DNA of 64,000 bases from Nocardioides plantarum (GCF_006346395.1 NZ_VDMS01000004.1:186001-250000), one strand, 5' to 3'; numbered from the stretch's first letter, positions 44,008 to 54,716 are shown. Numbers and translations are program-made. Notes: a model not told the origin generated them from the letters alone.

Positions 44008-47000
44008 GTGACCCCCGTGCCTGGCGTTGCCGACCTGATCGCGCTGGTCCGGGCCGTCGACCACGACGGTGCCGTGAGCCTCGTCGAGAAGCTCGACGGC
44101 GCCGCCAAGGTCGAGGCGGGGACCTGGTTCGACACGTCGGGTCCCTGGTTCCGCGACCTGGGCCACGGCCTCCTGCCCGAGCGAGCCGACGTGCTTCGCC
44201 TGCGGTGGATCGAGGCGCGGTGCGCGGTGGCGCTGCTGCCGCCCGAGGCCGCGGCCGACCGGATCCGGTGGACGCTCCTCGACGACGCGACCTCGGTGCT
44301 GGCCGATGGCTTCGTACGTCGCGTCGAGGAGGCCGACCCGGGCTGGCGCAGCCGGTTCCTCGCCACCACGGCCGCGGCCCTCAACGCGATACCGACCGAC
44401 GGCTGGCGGTTGCTGCTGCGGCTCGGCCCGCCCGACGGGACCTTCCGGGAGGCGATGGACGCACGGTTCCTCGTCCTGCGGAAGCAAAGCCCGCTCGACC
44501 TGCTCCTCGCGGAGGTCGACCCCGGTGACACCCTGCTGCACCTGGTGGGGTCCGGACAGCTCGGCCAGTGGCGGCTGGAGCTCACGACGGAGGACGTCGC
44601 GGACCTGGTCGATCGTGACCTGGTGGACCGTGACCTGCTGGTCTCCCAGACCCTGGCCGCTCTCGACGACGACAGCCGACCGTCGAACCAACGGGTCCTG
44701 GCGTCGTTGTTGCGGTCGCTCGGAGTCACGCCCGCCGACCTGACCGGTGGTCTCGCGCAGGCTCACGCCCTGGTCCTCGAACGGCACGTCTCGGTCGCCG
44801 ACCTGGTCCTCCCGCTGGCCGTCGACCTGGCCGACGCCGCCGGGCTCGCTCGACTCGCCGGTGTGGTCGCGACGCGTCCGGAGCGTCGATTGCGGGAGTC
44901 GCTGCTGACCCGGCTCACCGAGGCGGAGGTGGTCACCCGCCTCGGGGCGCCGGCCTGCCGCGACGCGATCCGCACCTGTGTGGAGCACGACGACCACGCA
45001 TCGTTCCAGGTACGGGCCGCCGAGGCCCTGGTCGTCCTGGGCCACGCCGACCCACCGCCGACCACCGGCGAGCGCGACGTCAGCGAGGCGTGGAGCCACC
45101 CCCCGACGCCGGCGGGTGGACGCAAGCCACCCGTGGTCCCGGCCGCGCTGCCGCGGTGGACCTCCCTGCTGCGCCGCGGCCGCAACGTGCGCGTGCTCGA
45201 GGAGGATTGGGTCGTCGACGAGGTGCTGCGCGCCATGGCTGCCGATCGCTTCGACTCCGACGTGTTCGTGACCGAGCACCGGGCACTCCTCGTGCAGGGC
45301 ACGCTGCTGGTCGGTCGCCTCTGTCGGCAGCTGGAGATCCTGTTCGAACGTGGCGGGTTGTCCGCGGCGTACGCCGCCGCCCTCGTCGTCGCCGACGTTG
45401 CCGCCGAGCAACGGACGGCCGGTCTCCACGACCTGCTGCGCCTGCTGGCCCGGTATGCCCGCCTCCGGGCGGGCGCGCCCGGACCTCACATCCGGGCACT
45501 GGCCGCTGACGCCGAGACCCGGACGGCGACGAAGGCGGCCCGGGAGGCACGAGTGCTGGTCGACCGCCTGGGTGCCACCGTGGCGGCGTCGATGCCTGCC
45601 ACCTCGGCGATGTCGCTCAGCCTGTGGTCCCTCGCCCTCGACCCGTCTCCCGGCGACCAGCGGGTCTCCGTGGGTCGCGAGGACGACCTGGTCACCCTGG
45701 CGGCTCGCGTCGGCGACGACGGGCTGCAGCGCTACCACCTGCTCCTGACCAACGACCTCCCCGACGGCTGGGTGCGCCCGGACGTGCTGCTTGCCGATCT
45801 GACCCGGGCGACCCGTCGGTTCGCCGACGCGGACCTGCGCGACGCGGTCCGCGACGCGCCCCTCGCGTCGCTCGACGTCGCCCCCGGGGCGTACGACCCC
45901 TGGCCGAGCCCCTACCCCGGTCCGGTCGGAGCGGCGGTCGGGCTCTGGGCGAGCGGAGCCCTGACCCTGGAGACCTACCCGCGGCTGTGGTCGGCCCGGT
46001 CCGAGACCGAGCTCGGACCAGGACTCGAGAACCCCGTGCTCTGGGACTTCCCGGGCCGACGCCCGCCCGTCCTGCGGCTCGACCGGTCGATCCGCTCAGC
46101 GGATCCCCTGCTTCCCCACGCGCTCAGCAGTCCGCCCACACGGGTCCTGCTGCTGCACGCGTGCGAGGCACTGCTCCTGGCCCCGCGCCGCGCCTCGCCC
46201 CTGAGCACCCCCAGCCGGTACGACGGCACCCTGGCGCTCGACGAGCTCGTGCACCGGATCCCCGAGGGCCCGATCGGGCCCCTCGACCTCGTGCTGGCTC
46301 TGCACCGGCTGCGTCCGTGGGGCGACGACGCCGTCGACCGGCTCGACGAGCTCGACGCGCAGCTGCTGACCGACCCGGCCGTGTCGGGTCCCGACCCGAT
46401 GCCGGTGGCCGACGTCGTGCGCCGGTGGGTCGAGGGCGGCGGACTCCCCGCCCTGCGCAGCGAGGTGGACGAGGCCCCGGGCCCGGCGGCGTGGCGCCAC
46501 GCCCTCGACGACGGACCGGTCAGCTGGGCCGAGACGCACGTCGCCCCCTCGGGCGTGCTCTCCGAGCGTGGCCGCGGGACTGCCGCGGCGCTGCTGCGGA
46601 TCGTGCCTCGCCGACCCGACCTCGCGATCCCCTGGGCGCACCACCGGGACTTCATCGCACCCGCCGAGGTCGCCGCGCTCCTCACGCTCCACGGACACGG
46701 CCCGGCTGTCGCCGACCGGCTCGTCGGCGCCCTGGTCGGCTCCGACCTGAGCCGCGAGGAGGTGGTCGCCGAGGTGGCCCGCCGAGGCACCCCCGAACGC
46801 CTCGATCCCGACCTGCTCCGCACCGCCGTGCTCGACCACGCCGCGCGGGGGCTGCTGACCCCGGCCCGCGCGACGCCGGTGCTGCGCACGCTCTTCCACC
46901 ACGGCGGGCTGCCGACCTGGTGGCCGGTCGCGATCGCGCTGGCCGCCTCGGCGGCCACCGCGCCGCGCGTCCCGGCGGGCCTCGCCGACCTGCTGTCGCT

Positions 47001-47127
47001 CCTCGCCGACGTCGTGGTCGAGGTGCCCGACCACCGGCTACCGCCCGAGATCCACGAGCTCGCGACGCGGCCCGCCCGCAGCCGCGCACGCAGCGAGGCC
47101 GCTCGGCTGGTCGCCGCCGCGTCCTGA
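44008..47127 (+). CDS. Very large unknown helical protein
   Basis: 1039 residues, Leu/Arg/Asp-rich, predicted soluble and mostly helical with HEAT-like hairpins (for example CRDAIRTCVEHDDHASFQVRAAEAL, given by ends CRDAIRT and AAEAL). No catalytic motif, signal peptide or membrane segment is visible. It resembles the long DUF6493-like proteins of actinobacteria in size and opening (ALVRAVDHDGAVSLVEKL), but I am not sure. GTG 44008 is 1 nt after the MocR-type stop. No SWIM, WGR or AAA partner lies next to it. Confidence 0.6.
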   Translation: MTPVPGVADLIALVRAVDHDGAVSLVEKLDGAAKVEAGTWFDTSGPWFRDLGHGLLPERADVLRLRWIEARCAVALLPPEAAADRIRWTLLDDATSVLADGFVRRVEEADPGWRSRFLATTAAALNAIPTDGWRLLLRLGPPDGTFREAMDARFLVLRKQSPLDLLLAEVDPGDTLLHLVGSGQLGQWRLELTTEDVADLVDRDLVDRDLLVSQTLAALDDDSRPSNQRVLASLLRSLGVTPADLTGGLAQAHALVLERHVSVADLVLPLAVDLADAAGLARLAGVVATRPERRLRESLLTRLTEAEVVTRLGAPACRDAIRTCVEHDDHASFQVRAAEALVVLGHADPPPTTGERDVSEAWSHPPTPAGGRKPPVVPAALPRWTSLLRRGRNVRVLEEDWVVDEVLRAMAADRFDSDVFVTEHRALLVQGTLLVGRLCRQLEILFERGGLSAAYAAALVVADVAAEQRTAGLHDLLRLLARYARLRAGAPGPHIRALAADAETRTATKAAREARVLVDRLGATVAASMPATSAMSLSLWSLALDPSPGDQRVSVGREDDLVTLAARVGDDGLQRYHLLLTNDLPDGWVRPDVLLADLTRATRRFADADLRDAVRDAPLASLDVAPGAYDPWPSPYPGPVGAAVGLWASGALTLETYPRLWSARSETELGPGLENPVLWDFPGRRPPVLRLDRSIRSADPLLPHALSSPPTRVLLLHACEALLLAPRRASPLSTPSRYDGTLALDELVHRIPEGPIGPLDLVLALHRLRPWGDDAVDRLDELDAQLLTDPAVSGPDPMPVADVVRRWVEGGGLPALRSEVDEAPGPAAWRHALDDGPVSWAETHVAPSGVLSERGRGTAAALLRIVPRRPDLAIPWAHHRDFIAPAEVAALLTLHGHGPAVADRLVGALVGSDLSREEVVAEVARRGTPERLDPDLLRTAVLDHAARGLLTPARATPVLRTLFHHGGLPTWWPVAIALAASAATAPRVPAGLADLLSLLADVVVEVPDHRLPPEIHELATRPARSRARSEAARLVAAAS

Positions 47128-47144
47128 CCGGCACCGGTCGGGAC

Positions 47145-47432
47145 TCACGGCTCCGGTACGACGGCCTCCCACCGCTCGCGTCGCTCGGCGTCCGTCTGCC
47201 CCCACCACGGGGTGCCGCGCTCGCCGAGCGCGACCTTGACCGCCTGGACGCCGTCGCGCGAGCGGCGTTCCTCGTCGGTCCCCTTCGTGCGCTTGACCTC
47301 GCGACGCCACGCCATCAGCACGTGCTGCAGCTCGTCGCGCCGCGGGTCGGGGATGTCGGGGTCGGTGGCCCGCCACCGGCGGCCCTTGACCACGATGTAG
47401 CGGCCATCGGGGGTGTGCTCGACGTCGCTCAT
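47145..47432 (-). CDS. Small conserved-looking unknown protein
   Basis: 95 residues, charged, starting MSDVEHTPDGRYIVVKGRRWRATDP (given by ends MSDVEHTPDG and RWRATDP), a pattern seen in small actinobacterial hypothetical proteins. Tryptophans and ERRERW near the end suggest a nucleic-acid or helical fold. ATG 47432 overlaps the MFS stop (ATGA), so it is translated with the transporter. Confidence 0.7.
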   Translation of the reverse strand: MSDVEHTPDGRYIVVKGRRWRATDPDIPDPRRDELQHVLMAWRREVKRTKGTDEERRSRDGVQAVKVALGERGTPWWGQTDAERRERWEAVVPEP

Positions 47433-48724
47433 CCGACCGTCGTCCCCGCCTCGAGGCCGGCTCGGTCGATCACGCGGCGCGCGCGCCTGCGGTATCGGAC
47501 GATCTGCGCGAGCCCGAGGGCCCACAGCACGTACTGGGCGCTCATCGCCCAGCGGAACGCCTCGGGCGTGTAGTCCGAGGATCCGCCCGGCGTGCGCCAG
47601 TCGAGGATCAGCCCGACGGCCACCACCAGCACGAGGCTGGCCGCGAAGCCGGCCTGGTTGATGATCCCGGTGGCGCTGGCCATCCGCTCGGCGGGGTTGG
47701 AGGTGCGGGCCAGGTCGAAGCCGATGACCGCGGCCGGTCCCCCGATGCCGACGACCTGGGTCAGCACCACCAGCAGCCACAGCGGTGCGGTACCGGGCCA
47801 GGCGAGGACGGCGGTCCAGACCACGACGATGGCGCAGACGATGGTGATGACGATCGTCGAGCGGTGCCACGGGTGGCGACCGACCAGGTAGCCCAGCAGC
47901 GGGCCGGAGTACCACGCCGCGACGACGATCAGGCTGAGGAGCACCCCGGCCGTGCCGGAGGAGAGACCCTCGCCCTGCACGAGGAACGGGTAGCCCCACA
48001 GCAGCGACAGGGTCGTGGCGCTGAACTGGCTGGTGAAGTGCATCCAGAAGCCCAGTCGGTTGCCGGGGTGGGCCCAGGACGCCGAGAGGCTGCGGCGTAC
48101 GGCGGTCAGCGACAGCTGCGGTCCGGTCAGGCGGCGCTCCTCCGGCGAGTCGCGCACGACCACCACGAGGCCGACAGCGAGCAGCAGCCCGAGCGACGCG
48201 GTCGTCAGGTAGGCGCCGGTCCAGCCGAGCTCGCGCAGCGCGAAGGTCATCGGCACCGCCGCCACGACGGCGCCGAGCTGGCCCAGGGTGCCGGTGAGCT
48301 GGGTGATGAGCGGGACCCGGCGGGCCGGGAACCAGCGGCTCACCAGCCGGAGCAGACAGATGAACGTCATGGCGTCGCCCATCCCGACGAACAGCCGGGC
48401 GACCAGCGCCGCCGGGTAGGTCTCGGCGAGCGCGAACCCGGCCTGCGCGGCGGTCAGGAGCAGCGTCCCGGTCAGCATCACCGCCCGCGGACCGAACCGG
48501 TCGATGAGCAGGCCGACCGGCACCTGCATGAGCGCGTAGACGAGCAGCTGCATCATCGTGAAGGTGGCGAGCTGGGCGGCGCCGATGTCGAACCGGTCGG
48601 TGGCGAGCAGACCGGCGACGGCGAGCGAGCTGCGGTGGAAGACCGCGACGAAGTAGGCACCCAGCCCGACGCCCCACACGGCGCAGGCGAGACGGCCGCC
48701 CTGCTCCGTCTCGCGTCCCGTCAC
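47429..48724 (-). CDS. MFS transporter
   Basis: About 431 residues, twelve membrane helices. Motif A is VGLLIDRFGPRAVML near residue 68. The family is the nitrate/organic-anion-like or metabolite MFS; the substrate is unknown. I chose GTG 48724, which is 7 nt after a TAGGGT -10 box (48737-48732, minus strand), over the longer form. The 213 bp to uvrB hold only GC-rich sequence without recognisable sites. Confidence 0.82.
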   Translation of the reverse strand: MTGRETEQGGRLACAVWGVGLGAYFVAVFHRSSLAVAGLLATDRFDIGAAQLATFTMMQLLVYALMQVPVGLLIDRFGPRAVMLTGTLLLTAAQAGFALAETYPAALVARLFVGMGDAMTFICLLRLVSRWFPARRVPLITQLTGTLGQLGAVVAAVPMTFALRELGWTGAYLTTASLGLLLAVGLVVVVRDSPEERRLTGPQLSLTAVRRSLSASWAHPGNRLGFWMHFTSQFSATTLSLLWGYPFLVQGEGLSSGTAGVLLSLIVVAAWYSGPLLGYLVGRHPWHRSTIVITIVCAIVVVWTAVLAWPGTAPLWLLVVLTQVVGIGGPAAVIGFDLARTSNPAERMASATGIINQAGFAASLVLVVAVGLILDWRTPGGSSDYTPEAFRWAMSAQYVLWALGLAQIVRYRRRARRVIDRAGLEAGTTVG

Positions 48725-48937
48725 TCCCACCACCCTAGGACCCGGGCCGCGCCGACCCGGCTCGACCCGACGGTCGCAGCGCCCGGCGCCCGGCGCCCGG
48801 GCCACCGCCGGTCCGGGCCACACGGCGCACGGAGCGCAGGCCCGGCCGCCGCACCGGTCGTCCCCGCCGGACCGGATCGCGGCAGCCCTACGAGGGCAGC
48901 GCGGGGACGCGGTGCGAGCCGGCCCGCAGCGACCCGA

Positions 48938-51064
48938 TCAACGCTGCGCCTCCATCATCTGGCGCAGCTCCTTCTTGAGGTCGTTGATCTCGTCGCGCAG
49001 GCGCGCCGCGAGCTCGAAGTTGAGCCCGGCGGCCGACTGCTTCATCTGGTCGGTGAGGTCCTGGATCAGCTGGGCCAGCTCGGAGCTCGGCAGACCGGCG
49101 AGGTCCTTGGCGTGGTGGCCCGCCGCCTTCTCGCCCAGCACCGGGACGGGCTGGCGGGCCTTGGCGCCGCCGGCGCGACCCTTGGCCGCCGTGCCCGCCC
49201 AGGTCTGGAGCAGGGCCTCGGTGTCCTCGCTGTCGCGGGCCAGGACCTCGGACATGTCGGCGATCCGCTTGCGCAGCGGCTGCGGGTCGACGCCGTGCCG
49301 CTTGTTGTAGTCGACCTGGAGGGCGCGCCGCCGGTTGGTCTCGTCGATCGCCTTCTCCATGGAGGGGGTGATCTTGTCGGCGTACATGTGGACCTGGCCC
49401 GACACGTTGCGTGCGGCGCGGCCGATCGTCTGGATCAGCGACTTGTCGGAGCGCAGGAAGCCCTCCTTGTCGGCATCGAGGATCGAGACCAGCGACACCT
49501 CGGGCAGGTCGAGGCCCTCGCGGAGCAGGTTGATGCCGACGAGCACGTCGTACTCGCCCCGGCGCAGCTCGCTGAGCAGCTCCATGCGACGCAGCGTGTC
49601 GACCTCGGAGTGGAGGTAGCGGGTGCGGATGCCGGCGTCGAGGAGGTAGTCGGTGAGGTCCTCGGACATCTTCTTGGTCAGCGTGGTGACCAGGACGCGC
49701 TCGTCCTTGTCGGCCCGGGTGCGGATCTCGTGGATCAGGTCGTCGATCTGGCCCTTGGTCTGCTTGATGACGACCTCGGGGTCGATCAGGCCGGTGGGCC
49801 GGATGATCTGCTCGACGACGTCTCCTTCGACCTTGTCGAGCTCGTAGTCGCCCGGAGTCGCGGACAGGTAGATCGTCTGGCCGATCCGCTCGAGGAACTC
49901 CTCCCAGCGCAGCGGCCGGTTGTCCATCGCGCTCGGCAGGCGGAACCCGTGGTCGACCAGGTTGCGCTTGCGGGAGCGGTCGCCCTCGTACATGCCGCCG
50001 ATCTGGGGAACCGCCACGTGGGACTCGTCGATGACGACCATGTAGTCCTCGGGGAAGTAGTCGAGCAGGCAGTTGGGAGCCGACCCGGGCGTGCGCCCGT
50101 CCATGTGCATCGAGTAGTTCTCGATGCCGGCGCAGGAGCCGACCTGGCGCATCATCTCGATGTCGTAGGTCGTGCGCATCCGCAGCCGCTGGGCCTCGAG
50201 CATCTTGCCCTGCTTCTCGAACGTCGCGAGCTGGTCCTCGAGCTCGAGCTCGATCCCGCGGATCGCCCGCTCCATGCGCTCGGGACCGGCGACGTAGTGG
50301 GTGGCCGGGAAGACGTAGAGCTCCTTGTCCTCGGTGAGGACCTCGCCCGTCACGGCGTGCAGCGACATGAGCCGCTCGATCTCGTCGCCGAAGAACTCGA
50401 TGCGGACCGCGTGCTCCTCGTAGACCGGGAAGATCTCGAGGGTGTCGCCGCGCACCCGGAAGGTGCCGCGCGTGAAGGCCATGTCGTTGCGCGTGTATTG
50501 GATCTCGACGAGCTGGCGCAGGATCGAGTCGCGGTCGCGCTCCTCGCCGACCCGCAGCCGCAGCATCCGGTCGACGTACTCCTGGGGGGTGCCGAGGCCG
50601 TAGATGCACGACACCGTCGAGACCACGATCACGTCGCGCCGGGTCAGCAGCGAGTTGGTCGCCGAGTGACGCAGCCGCTCGACCTCCTCGTTGATCGAGG
50701 AGTCCTTCTCGATGTAGGTGTCGGTCTGCGGGATGTAGGCCTCGGGCTGGAAGTAGTCGTAGTAGGAGACGAAGTACTCGACGGCGTTGTCGGGGAAGAG
50801 CTGACGCAGCTCGTTGGCGAACTGCATGGCCAGCGTCTTGTTGGGCTGGAGCACCAGCATCGGGCGCTGCACCTGCTCGGCCACCCACGCCACCGTCGCG
50901 GTCTTGCCGGTGCCGGTGGCGCCCAGCAGCACGACGTCCTGGACGCCGCCCTCGACCCGGTGGGTGATCTCCTCGATCGCCGCCGGCTGGTCGCCGGAGG
51001 GTGAGTAGTCGGAGACGACCTTGAAGGGGGCCAGGCGGCGCTGGAGGTCGGTGACAGGACGCAT
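48938..51064 (-). CDS. uvrB: Excinuclease ABC subunit B
   Basis: 708 residues, full family length. Walker A GATGTGKT at about 48-55, the beta-hairpin region [21 protein letters not shown] (ends YYDYFQ and YIEKD) near 99-119, helicase motifs ([17 protein letters not shown]), and a C-terminal UVR domain ([13 protein letters not shown]). It loads damaged DNA with UvrA and recruits UvrC in nucleotide excision repair. ATG 51064. Confidence 0.97.
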   Translation of the reverse strand: MRPVTDLQRRLAPFKVVSDYSPSGDQPAAIEEITHRVEGGVQDVVLLGATGTGKTATVAWVAEQVQRPMLVLQPNKTLAMQFANELRQLFPDNAVEYFVSYYDYFQPEAYIPQTDTYIEKDSSINEEVERLRHSATNSLLTRRDVIVVSTVSCIYGLGTPQEYVDRMLRLRVGEERDRDSILRQLVEIQYTRNDMAFTRGTFRVRGDTLEIFPVYEEHAVRIEFFGDEIERLMSLHAVTGEVLTEDKELYVFPATHYVAGPERMERAIRGIELELEDQLATFEKQGKMLEAQRLRMRTTYDIEMMRQVGSCAGIENYSMHMDGRTPGSAPNCLLDYFPEDYMVVIDESHVAVPQIGGMYEGDRSRKRNLVDHGFRLPSAMDNRPLRWEEFLERIGQTIYLSATPGDYELDKVEGDVVEQIIRPTGLIDPEVVIKQTKGQIDDLIHEIRTRADKDERVLVTTLTKKMSEDLTDYLLDAGIRTRYLHSEVDTLRRMELLSELRRGEYDVLVGINLLREGLDLPEVSLVSILDADKEGFLRSDKSLIQTIGRAARNVSGQVHMYADKITPSMEKAIDETNRRRALQVDYNKRHGVDPQPLRKRIADMSEVLARDSEDTEALLQTWAGTAAKGRAGGAKARQPVPVLGEKAAGHHAKDLAGLPSSELAQLIQDLTDQMKQSAAGLNFELAARLRDEINDLKKELRQMMEAQR

Positions 51065-51095
51065 GCTCCGAGCGTACGGCGGCCCACCGACAGTT

Positions 51096-51143
51096 CTGAA
51101 CGACCGCCTGAACGACCGCCTGGACGACCGCCTGGACGACCGC
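51096..51143. repeat. 12-bp tandem repeat, four units
   Basis: Four consecutive 12-bp units of CTGAACGACCGC or CTGGACGACCGC (51096, 51108, 51120, 51132) lie between the uvrB start and the phospholipase D-like stop at 51146. Copy number is likely to vary between strains. No regulatory role can be read. Confidence 0.85.
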
Positions 51144-51145
51144 CC

Positions 51146-52402
51146 TCAGAGCAGCGGGCGGAGGGGGGCCAGGAACGACTCGGTGAACTTGCGGTGCAGG
51201 TCGCGGGTCTCCCACTCGGCGCTGGTCAGCGGCGCGCAGTTGGACTGGTCGGTGAGGAAGATCTCCTCGAGGCGCGACGCGAGGCCGGCATCGATGATCT
51301 CGACGTTGATCTCGTAGTTGCCCTGCAGGCTGAGCCGGTCGATGTTGGCGGTGCCGACCGTCGACCACGTGCCGTCGACGGTCGCGGTCTTGGCGTGCAC
51401 CATCGCGCCCTTGAACCGCAGCACCTGCACGCCGGCGTCGAGGAGCTGGGAGAAGTAGCCGCGCGAGATCCAGTCGGCGACGATGTGGTTGGACTTCAGC
51501 GGCACCAGCAGGCGCACGTCGACCCCGCGCCGGGCGGCGTCCTTCATCGCATCGACGAAGTCCTGGTCGGGGATGAAGTAGGCCGTCGTGAGCCAGACGT
51601 TCTTGCTCGCGCGGTTGATCGCCTCGAGGTACATCGCGCGGATCGGGAACATCCACAGCCGCGGCACGTTGCGCTGCACCCGGATCCGGGGCTCCCACTG
51701 CGACGCAGTCTCGAGGAGCAGGGGGCGCTCGCTGTGGCGGATGCGACGCCGCCGGTGCAGGTTCCAGAAGTCGGCGAACGCGCGCTTGAGGTCCCAGACC
51801 CCGGGCCCGGTGATCCGCACGTGCGTGTCGCGCCACTCGGTCGCGTAGGCGTCGCCGATGTTGTAGCCGCCGACGAAGCCGACGGTGTCGTCGACGACGA
51901 GGATCTTGCGGTGGTCGCGGCCGTAGCGCCGCAGGTCGAAGAACCGCCAGCCCGCGGCGTAGACCGGGAACTTGAGCACCTTCATCGACGGCGGGAACCG
52001 CTTGAACACCGGCGAGACGACGAGGTTGGCGAAGCCGTCGTAGATGCAGAGCACCTCGACCCCGCGATCGGCGGCCGCGGCCAGCGCGGCCTTGAACCGC
52101 TCGCCCGTCGCGTCGCCCTTCCAGATGTAGGTCTCGAAGAGGATCTGCCTCTCGGCGCCCGCGATCGCGGCGAGCATGTCGTCGTAGAGGTCGCGTCCGA
52201 ACGTGTACGTCGTGACCGTGCTCTCGCCGATCTCGACCGCTCGCGGCGCCGTCGTGGGGAACGGCTTGGGCTTCTTGCCGCGGCGTCGGTAGGAGTCGAC
52301 CACCGACATCGTCACGGCGATCACGAGCTGGAGCCCGAGGATCGTCATCAGCGTGCGGCGCAGCACGGCCAGCACCCTGTCGACGTCTGGACCCCTGCGC
52401 AC
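51146..52402 (-). CDS. Phospholipase D/cardiolipin synthase-like protein
   Basis: 418 residues: one N-terminal membrane helix (LMTILGLQLVIAVTMSVV, about 17-34) and two HKD catalytic motifs, DHRKILVVDD near 170 and VHAKTATVDG near 340. The cardiolipin-synthase branch transfers phosphatidyl groups at the membrane. GTG 52402. Confidence 0.87.
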   Translation of the reverse strand: MRRGPDVDRVLAVLRRTLMTILGLQLVIAVTMSVVDSYRRRGKKPKPFPTTAPRAVEIGESTVTTYTFGRDLYDDMLAAIAGAERQILFETYIWKGDATGERFKAALAAAADRGVEVLCIYDGFANLVVSPVFKRFPPSMKVLKFPVYAAGWRFFDLRRYGRDHRKILVVDDTVGFVGGYNIGDAYATEWRDTHVRITGPGVWDLKRAFADFWNLHRRRRIRHSERPLLLETASQWEPRIRVQRNVPRLWMFPIRAMYLEAINRASKNVWLTTAYFIPDQDFVDAMKDAARRGVDVRLLVPLKSNHIVADWISRGYFSQLLDAGVQVLRFKGAMVHAKTATVDGTWSTVGTANIDRLSLQGNYEINVEIIDAGLASRLEEIFLTDQSNCAPLTSAEWETRDLHRKFTESFLAPLRPLL

Positions 52403-52501
52403 CCGCCCAACCTATCGGGGCCCGGGCACGGTGGGATTCTTCACACCCTGAGCGCTGAGATCCGTACGTCGCACACCGCGGCGCCGGGGTCTACTCGAGC
52501 A

Positions 52502-53695
52502 GTGAGCGCGACCCTCGACCCGACCACGATCGGCACCGCACGTCGCTGGTCGATGCTCGGCGCGAGCACCCTGGGCCAGGCGGCCAGCGCGATCGCCGCC
52601 CACGGGCCGGCGTTCCTCATCCCCGCCCTGCGCGAGCACGAGGGACTGACCCTCGCGCAGGCCGGCGTGGTCGCGGCCGCCCCCACGCTCGGCGTGATGC
52701 TCACGCTGGTGGCGTGGGGGGTGCTCACCGACCGCCGGGGCGAGCGGCGGGTCCTGATCGCGGGACTGGCACTGACCGCGGGGTTCAGCCTGGTCGCCGT
52801 CCTGGTGCACGGGCTGGTGCTCCTGACGGTGGCCCTGTTCCTGGCCGGGGCCGCGGCCGCGAGCGCCAACGCCGCCTCGGGTCGCGTGGTCGTGGGCTGG
52901 TTCCCGCCGCATCGCCGGGGTCTCGCGATGGGCATCCGGCAGATGGCCCAGCCCGCCGGGGTCGCCATGGCCGCGGTGAGCATGGCCGTGATCGCCGATG
53001 CCCACGGCATCGGGGCCGCCCTGCTCGTGCCGACCGTCGCAGCGGCCGTGGCCGCCGAGGTCGTCGCCGTCGTCGTGGTCGACCCGCCCCGCCCCGCTGC
53101 GGCGGAGGGCGGCGCCCCGAGCCCCTACCGGGCCGACTCCTACCTCGCCCGCATCCACGGTGTCTCGGTCCTGCTCGTCGTCCCGCAGTTCGTCGTGTGG
53201 ACCTTCAGCCTGGTGTGGCTCGTCGAGGAGCGCGGCTGGTCCCCGGCTGCGGCCGGGACCCTGGTCGCCGTGGCGCAGGTGGTCGCCGCGTTCGGGCGGA
53301 TCGCGGCGGGTCAGCTCTCGGACCTGGTGGGCTCGCGGATGCTCCCGCTGCGCTGGGTGGCGGTCTCGGCCTCGGCCACCATGGCGCTGCTCGCCCTGGC
53401 CGCCGGGCTCGACGTCGGCGTCGCCGTACCCCTGCTCGTGGTCGCCACCGTCCTCACCGTCGCCGACAACGGGCTGGCGTTCACCGCCGTCGCCGAGCGC
53501 GCCGGTCCGCACTGGTCGGGCCGCGCGCTCGGCGTCCAGAACACCGCGCAGTTCCTCACCAGCGCGCTCGTGCCGCCGCTGGGCGGGCTGCTCGTCACCC
53601 ACGCCGGGTACGCCGCCACGTTCGCGGTCGCGGCCGTGCTGCCCGCCGTCGCCGTGGCGCTGGTGCCGGTCCGCGAGGAGCGCGTCCTCAGCTGA
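52502..53695 (+). CDS. MFS transporter
   Basis: 397 residues, about twelve helices; motif A VLTDRRGERRVLIAG near residue 75. A FPPHRRGLAMGIRQM segment is typical of this MFS branch. Substrate unknown. GTG 52502 starts the protein; a longer upstream frame is a shadow of the opposite gene. Its stop faces the glycosylase gene 25 bp away. Confidence 0.82.
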   Translation: MSATLDPTTIGTARRWSMLGASTLGQAASAIAAHGPAFLIPALREHEGLTLAQAGVVAAAPTLGVMLTLVAWGVLTDRRGERRVLIAGLALTAGFSLVAVLVHGLVLLTVALFLAGAAAASANAASGRVVVGWFPPHRRGLAMGIRQMAQPAGVAMAAVSMAVIADAHGIGAALLVPTVAAAVAAEVVAVVVVDPPRPAAAEGGAPSPYRADSYLARIHGVSVLLVVPQFVVWTFSLVWLVEERGWSPAAAGTLVAVAQVVAAFGRIAAGQLSDLVGSRMLPLRWVAVSASATMALLALAAGLDVGVAVPLLVVATVLTVADNGLAFTAVAERAGPHWSGRALGVQNTAQFLTSALVPPLGGLLVTHAGYAATFAVAAVLPAVAVALVPVREERVLS

Positions 53696-53720
53696 GCGCA
53701 GGCGGCGTCGGCGAGCCGGG

Positions 53721-54668
53721 TCACCGAGGCCGGGTCACCGAGGCCGGCAGGTGGGTCCGCGGCGCCATCCGGGCGCCGTGGCGGGGCCGGCGCAGGCCGG
53801 CCATCGCGACGAGCGCCGGCACCCGGCCGCGCTGGGGGCGCCACGGCTCGAGGAACTCCTGCATCTCGGCGTCGTCGAAAGGGGTGCCGGTCAGCGCCCA
53901 GCCGACGTCCTTGGCGACGTGGTAGTCGCCGAACGAGACGGCGTCGGGGTCGCCGAAGGTCCGCTGACGGACCTCGGCACTGGTCCAGGCGCCGATGCCG
54001 GGCAGGCTGCGCAGCCGCCGGTCGGCTTCCTGCGGCCCGAGCACGACCGCGCGCTCGAGGGCGTCGGCGACGCGCGCCGCCGTCACCAGCGTGCGCGACC
54101 GGGCGGGGTCGACGTGCATCCTGAGCCACTCCCACGACGGGATCGTGCGGAGGGTGGCGGCGTCGGGCTGCACCCGGAGCCGCCGGTCGGCACCCGGGCC
54201 GGGGGCCGGCTCGCCGAAGCGCAGGACCAGCATCCGGAACCCGGCGAAGGCCTCCTGACCGGTGACCTTCTGCTCGATGATCGCCGGCACCAGCGCCTCC
54301 ATCAGCAGCCCGGTGCGGCCGAGGCGGGCATGGGGGAAGCGCTTGCGGGCCTCGGCGAGCACCGGGTGGCGGGGCTCGAAGCCGTCCCAGCTGTCCTCGG
54401 CACCGAGCATCGCCGGGAGCGACTCGAGCGCCCAGGCGGCGCCGGGACCCCACGCCTCGGCGTGGACCTCGCCGTCGGCCGGCCGGACCGCGAGGGCCAG
54501 GGTGGCCGGGCCCTGCGGGGTTCGGATGCCGCGCCAGGTGCGGCCGCCGTCGCGCGCGTCGTCGGTCTTGAACGTCGGGTCGCCAGCCCCGCGTCGATGG
54601 AGTCGGAGCACGCCCAGACCGCACGGCCAGTCGGGCCGCCAGACCCGCTGCTGCCCCGTCGTACCCAC
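53721..54668 (-). CDS. DNA-3-methyladenine glycosylase, AlkA-like
   Basis: 315 residues. The helix-hairpin-helix LRSLPGIGAWTSAEV near 220-234 is followed by GDPDAVSFGDYHV, whose last Asp is the catalytic residue of HhH-GPD glycosylases. It removes alkylated bases in base-excision repair. Other AlkA relatives have a similar N-terminal domain. GTG 54668. Confidence 0.82.
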   Translation of the reverse strand: MGTTGQQRVWRPDWPCGLGVLRLHRRGAGDPTFKTDDARDGGRTWRGIRTPQGPATLALAVRPADGEVHAEAWGPGAAWALESLPAMLGAEDSWDGFEPRHPVLAEARKRFPHARLGRTGLLMEALVPAIIEQKVTGQEAFAGFRMLVLRFGEPAPGPGADRRLRVQPDAATLRTIPSWEWLRMHVDPARSRTLVTAARVADALERAVVLGPQEADRRLRSLPGIGAWTSAEVRQRTFGDPDAVSFGDYHVAKDVGWALTGTPFDDAEMQEFLEPWRPQRGRVPALVAMAGLRRPRHGARMAPRTHLPASVTRPR

Positions 54669-54716
54669 GCGGACAGCGTAGGCGGGACCCCCGACATCTC
54701 ACCTAGGGTGCGGCGC

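Noticed and set aside
48888..51836. 982-codon minus-strand frame across uvrB
   Set aside because: It is arginine/alanine/proline-rich and out of frame with the clear UvrB motifs.
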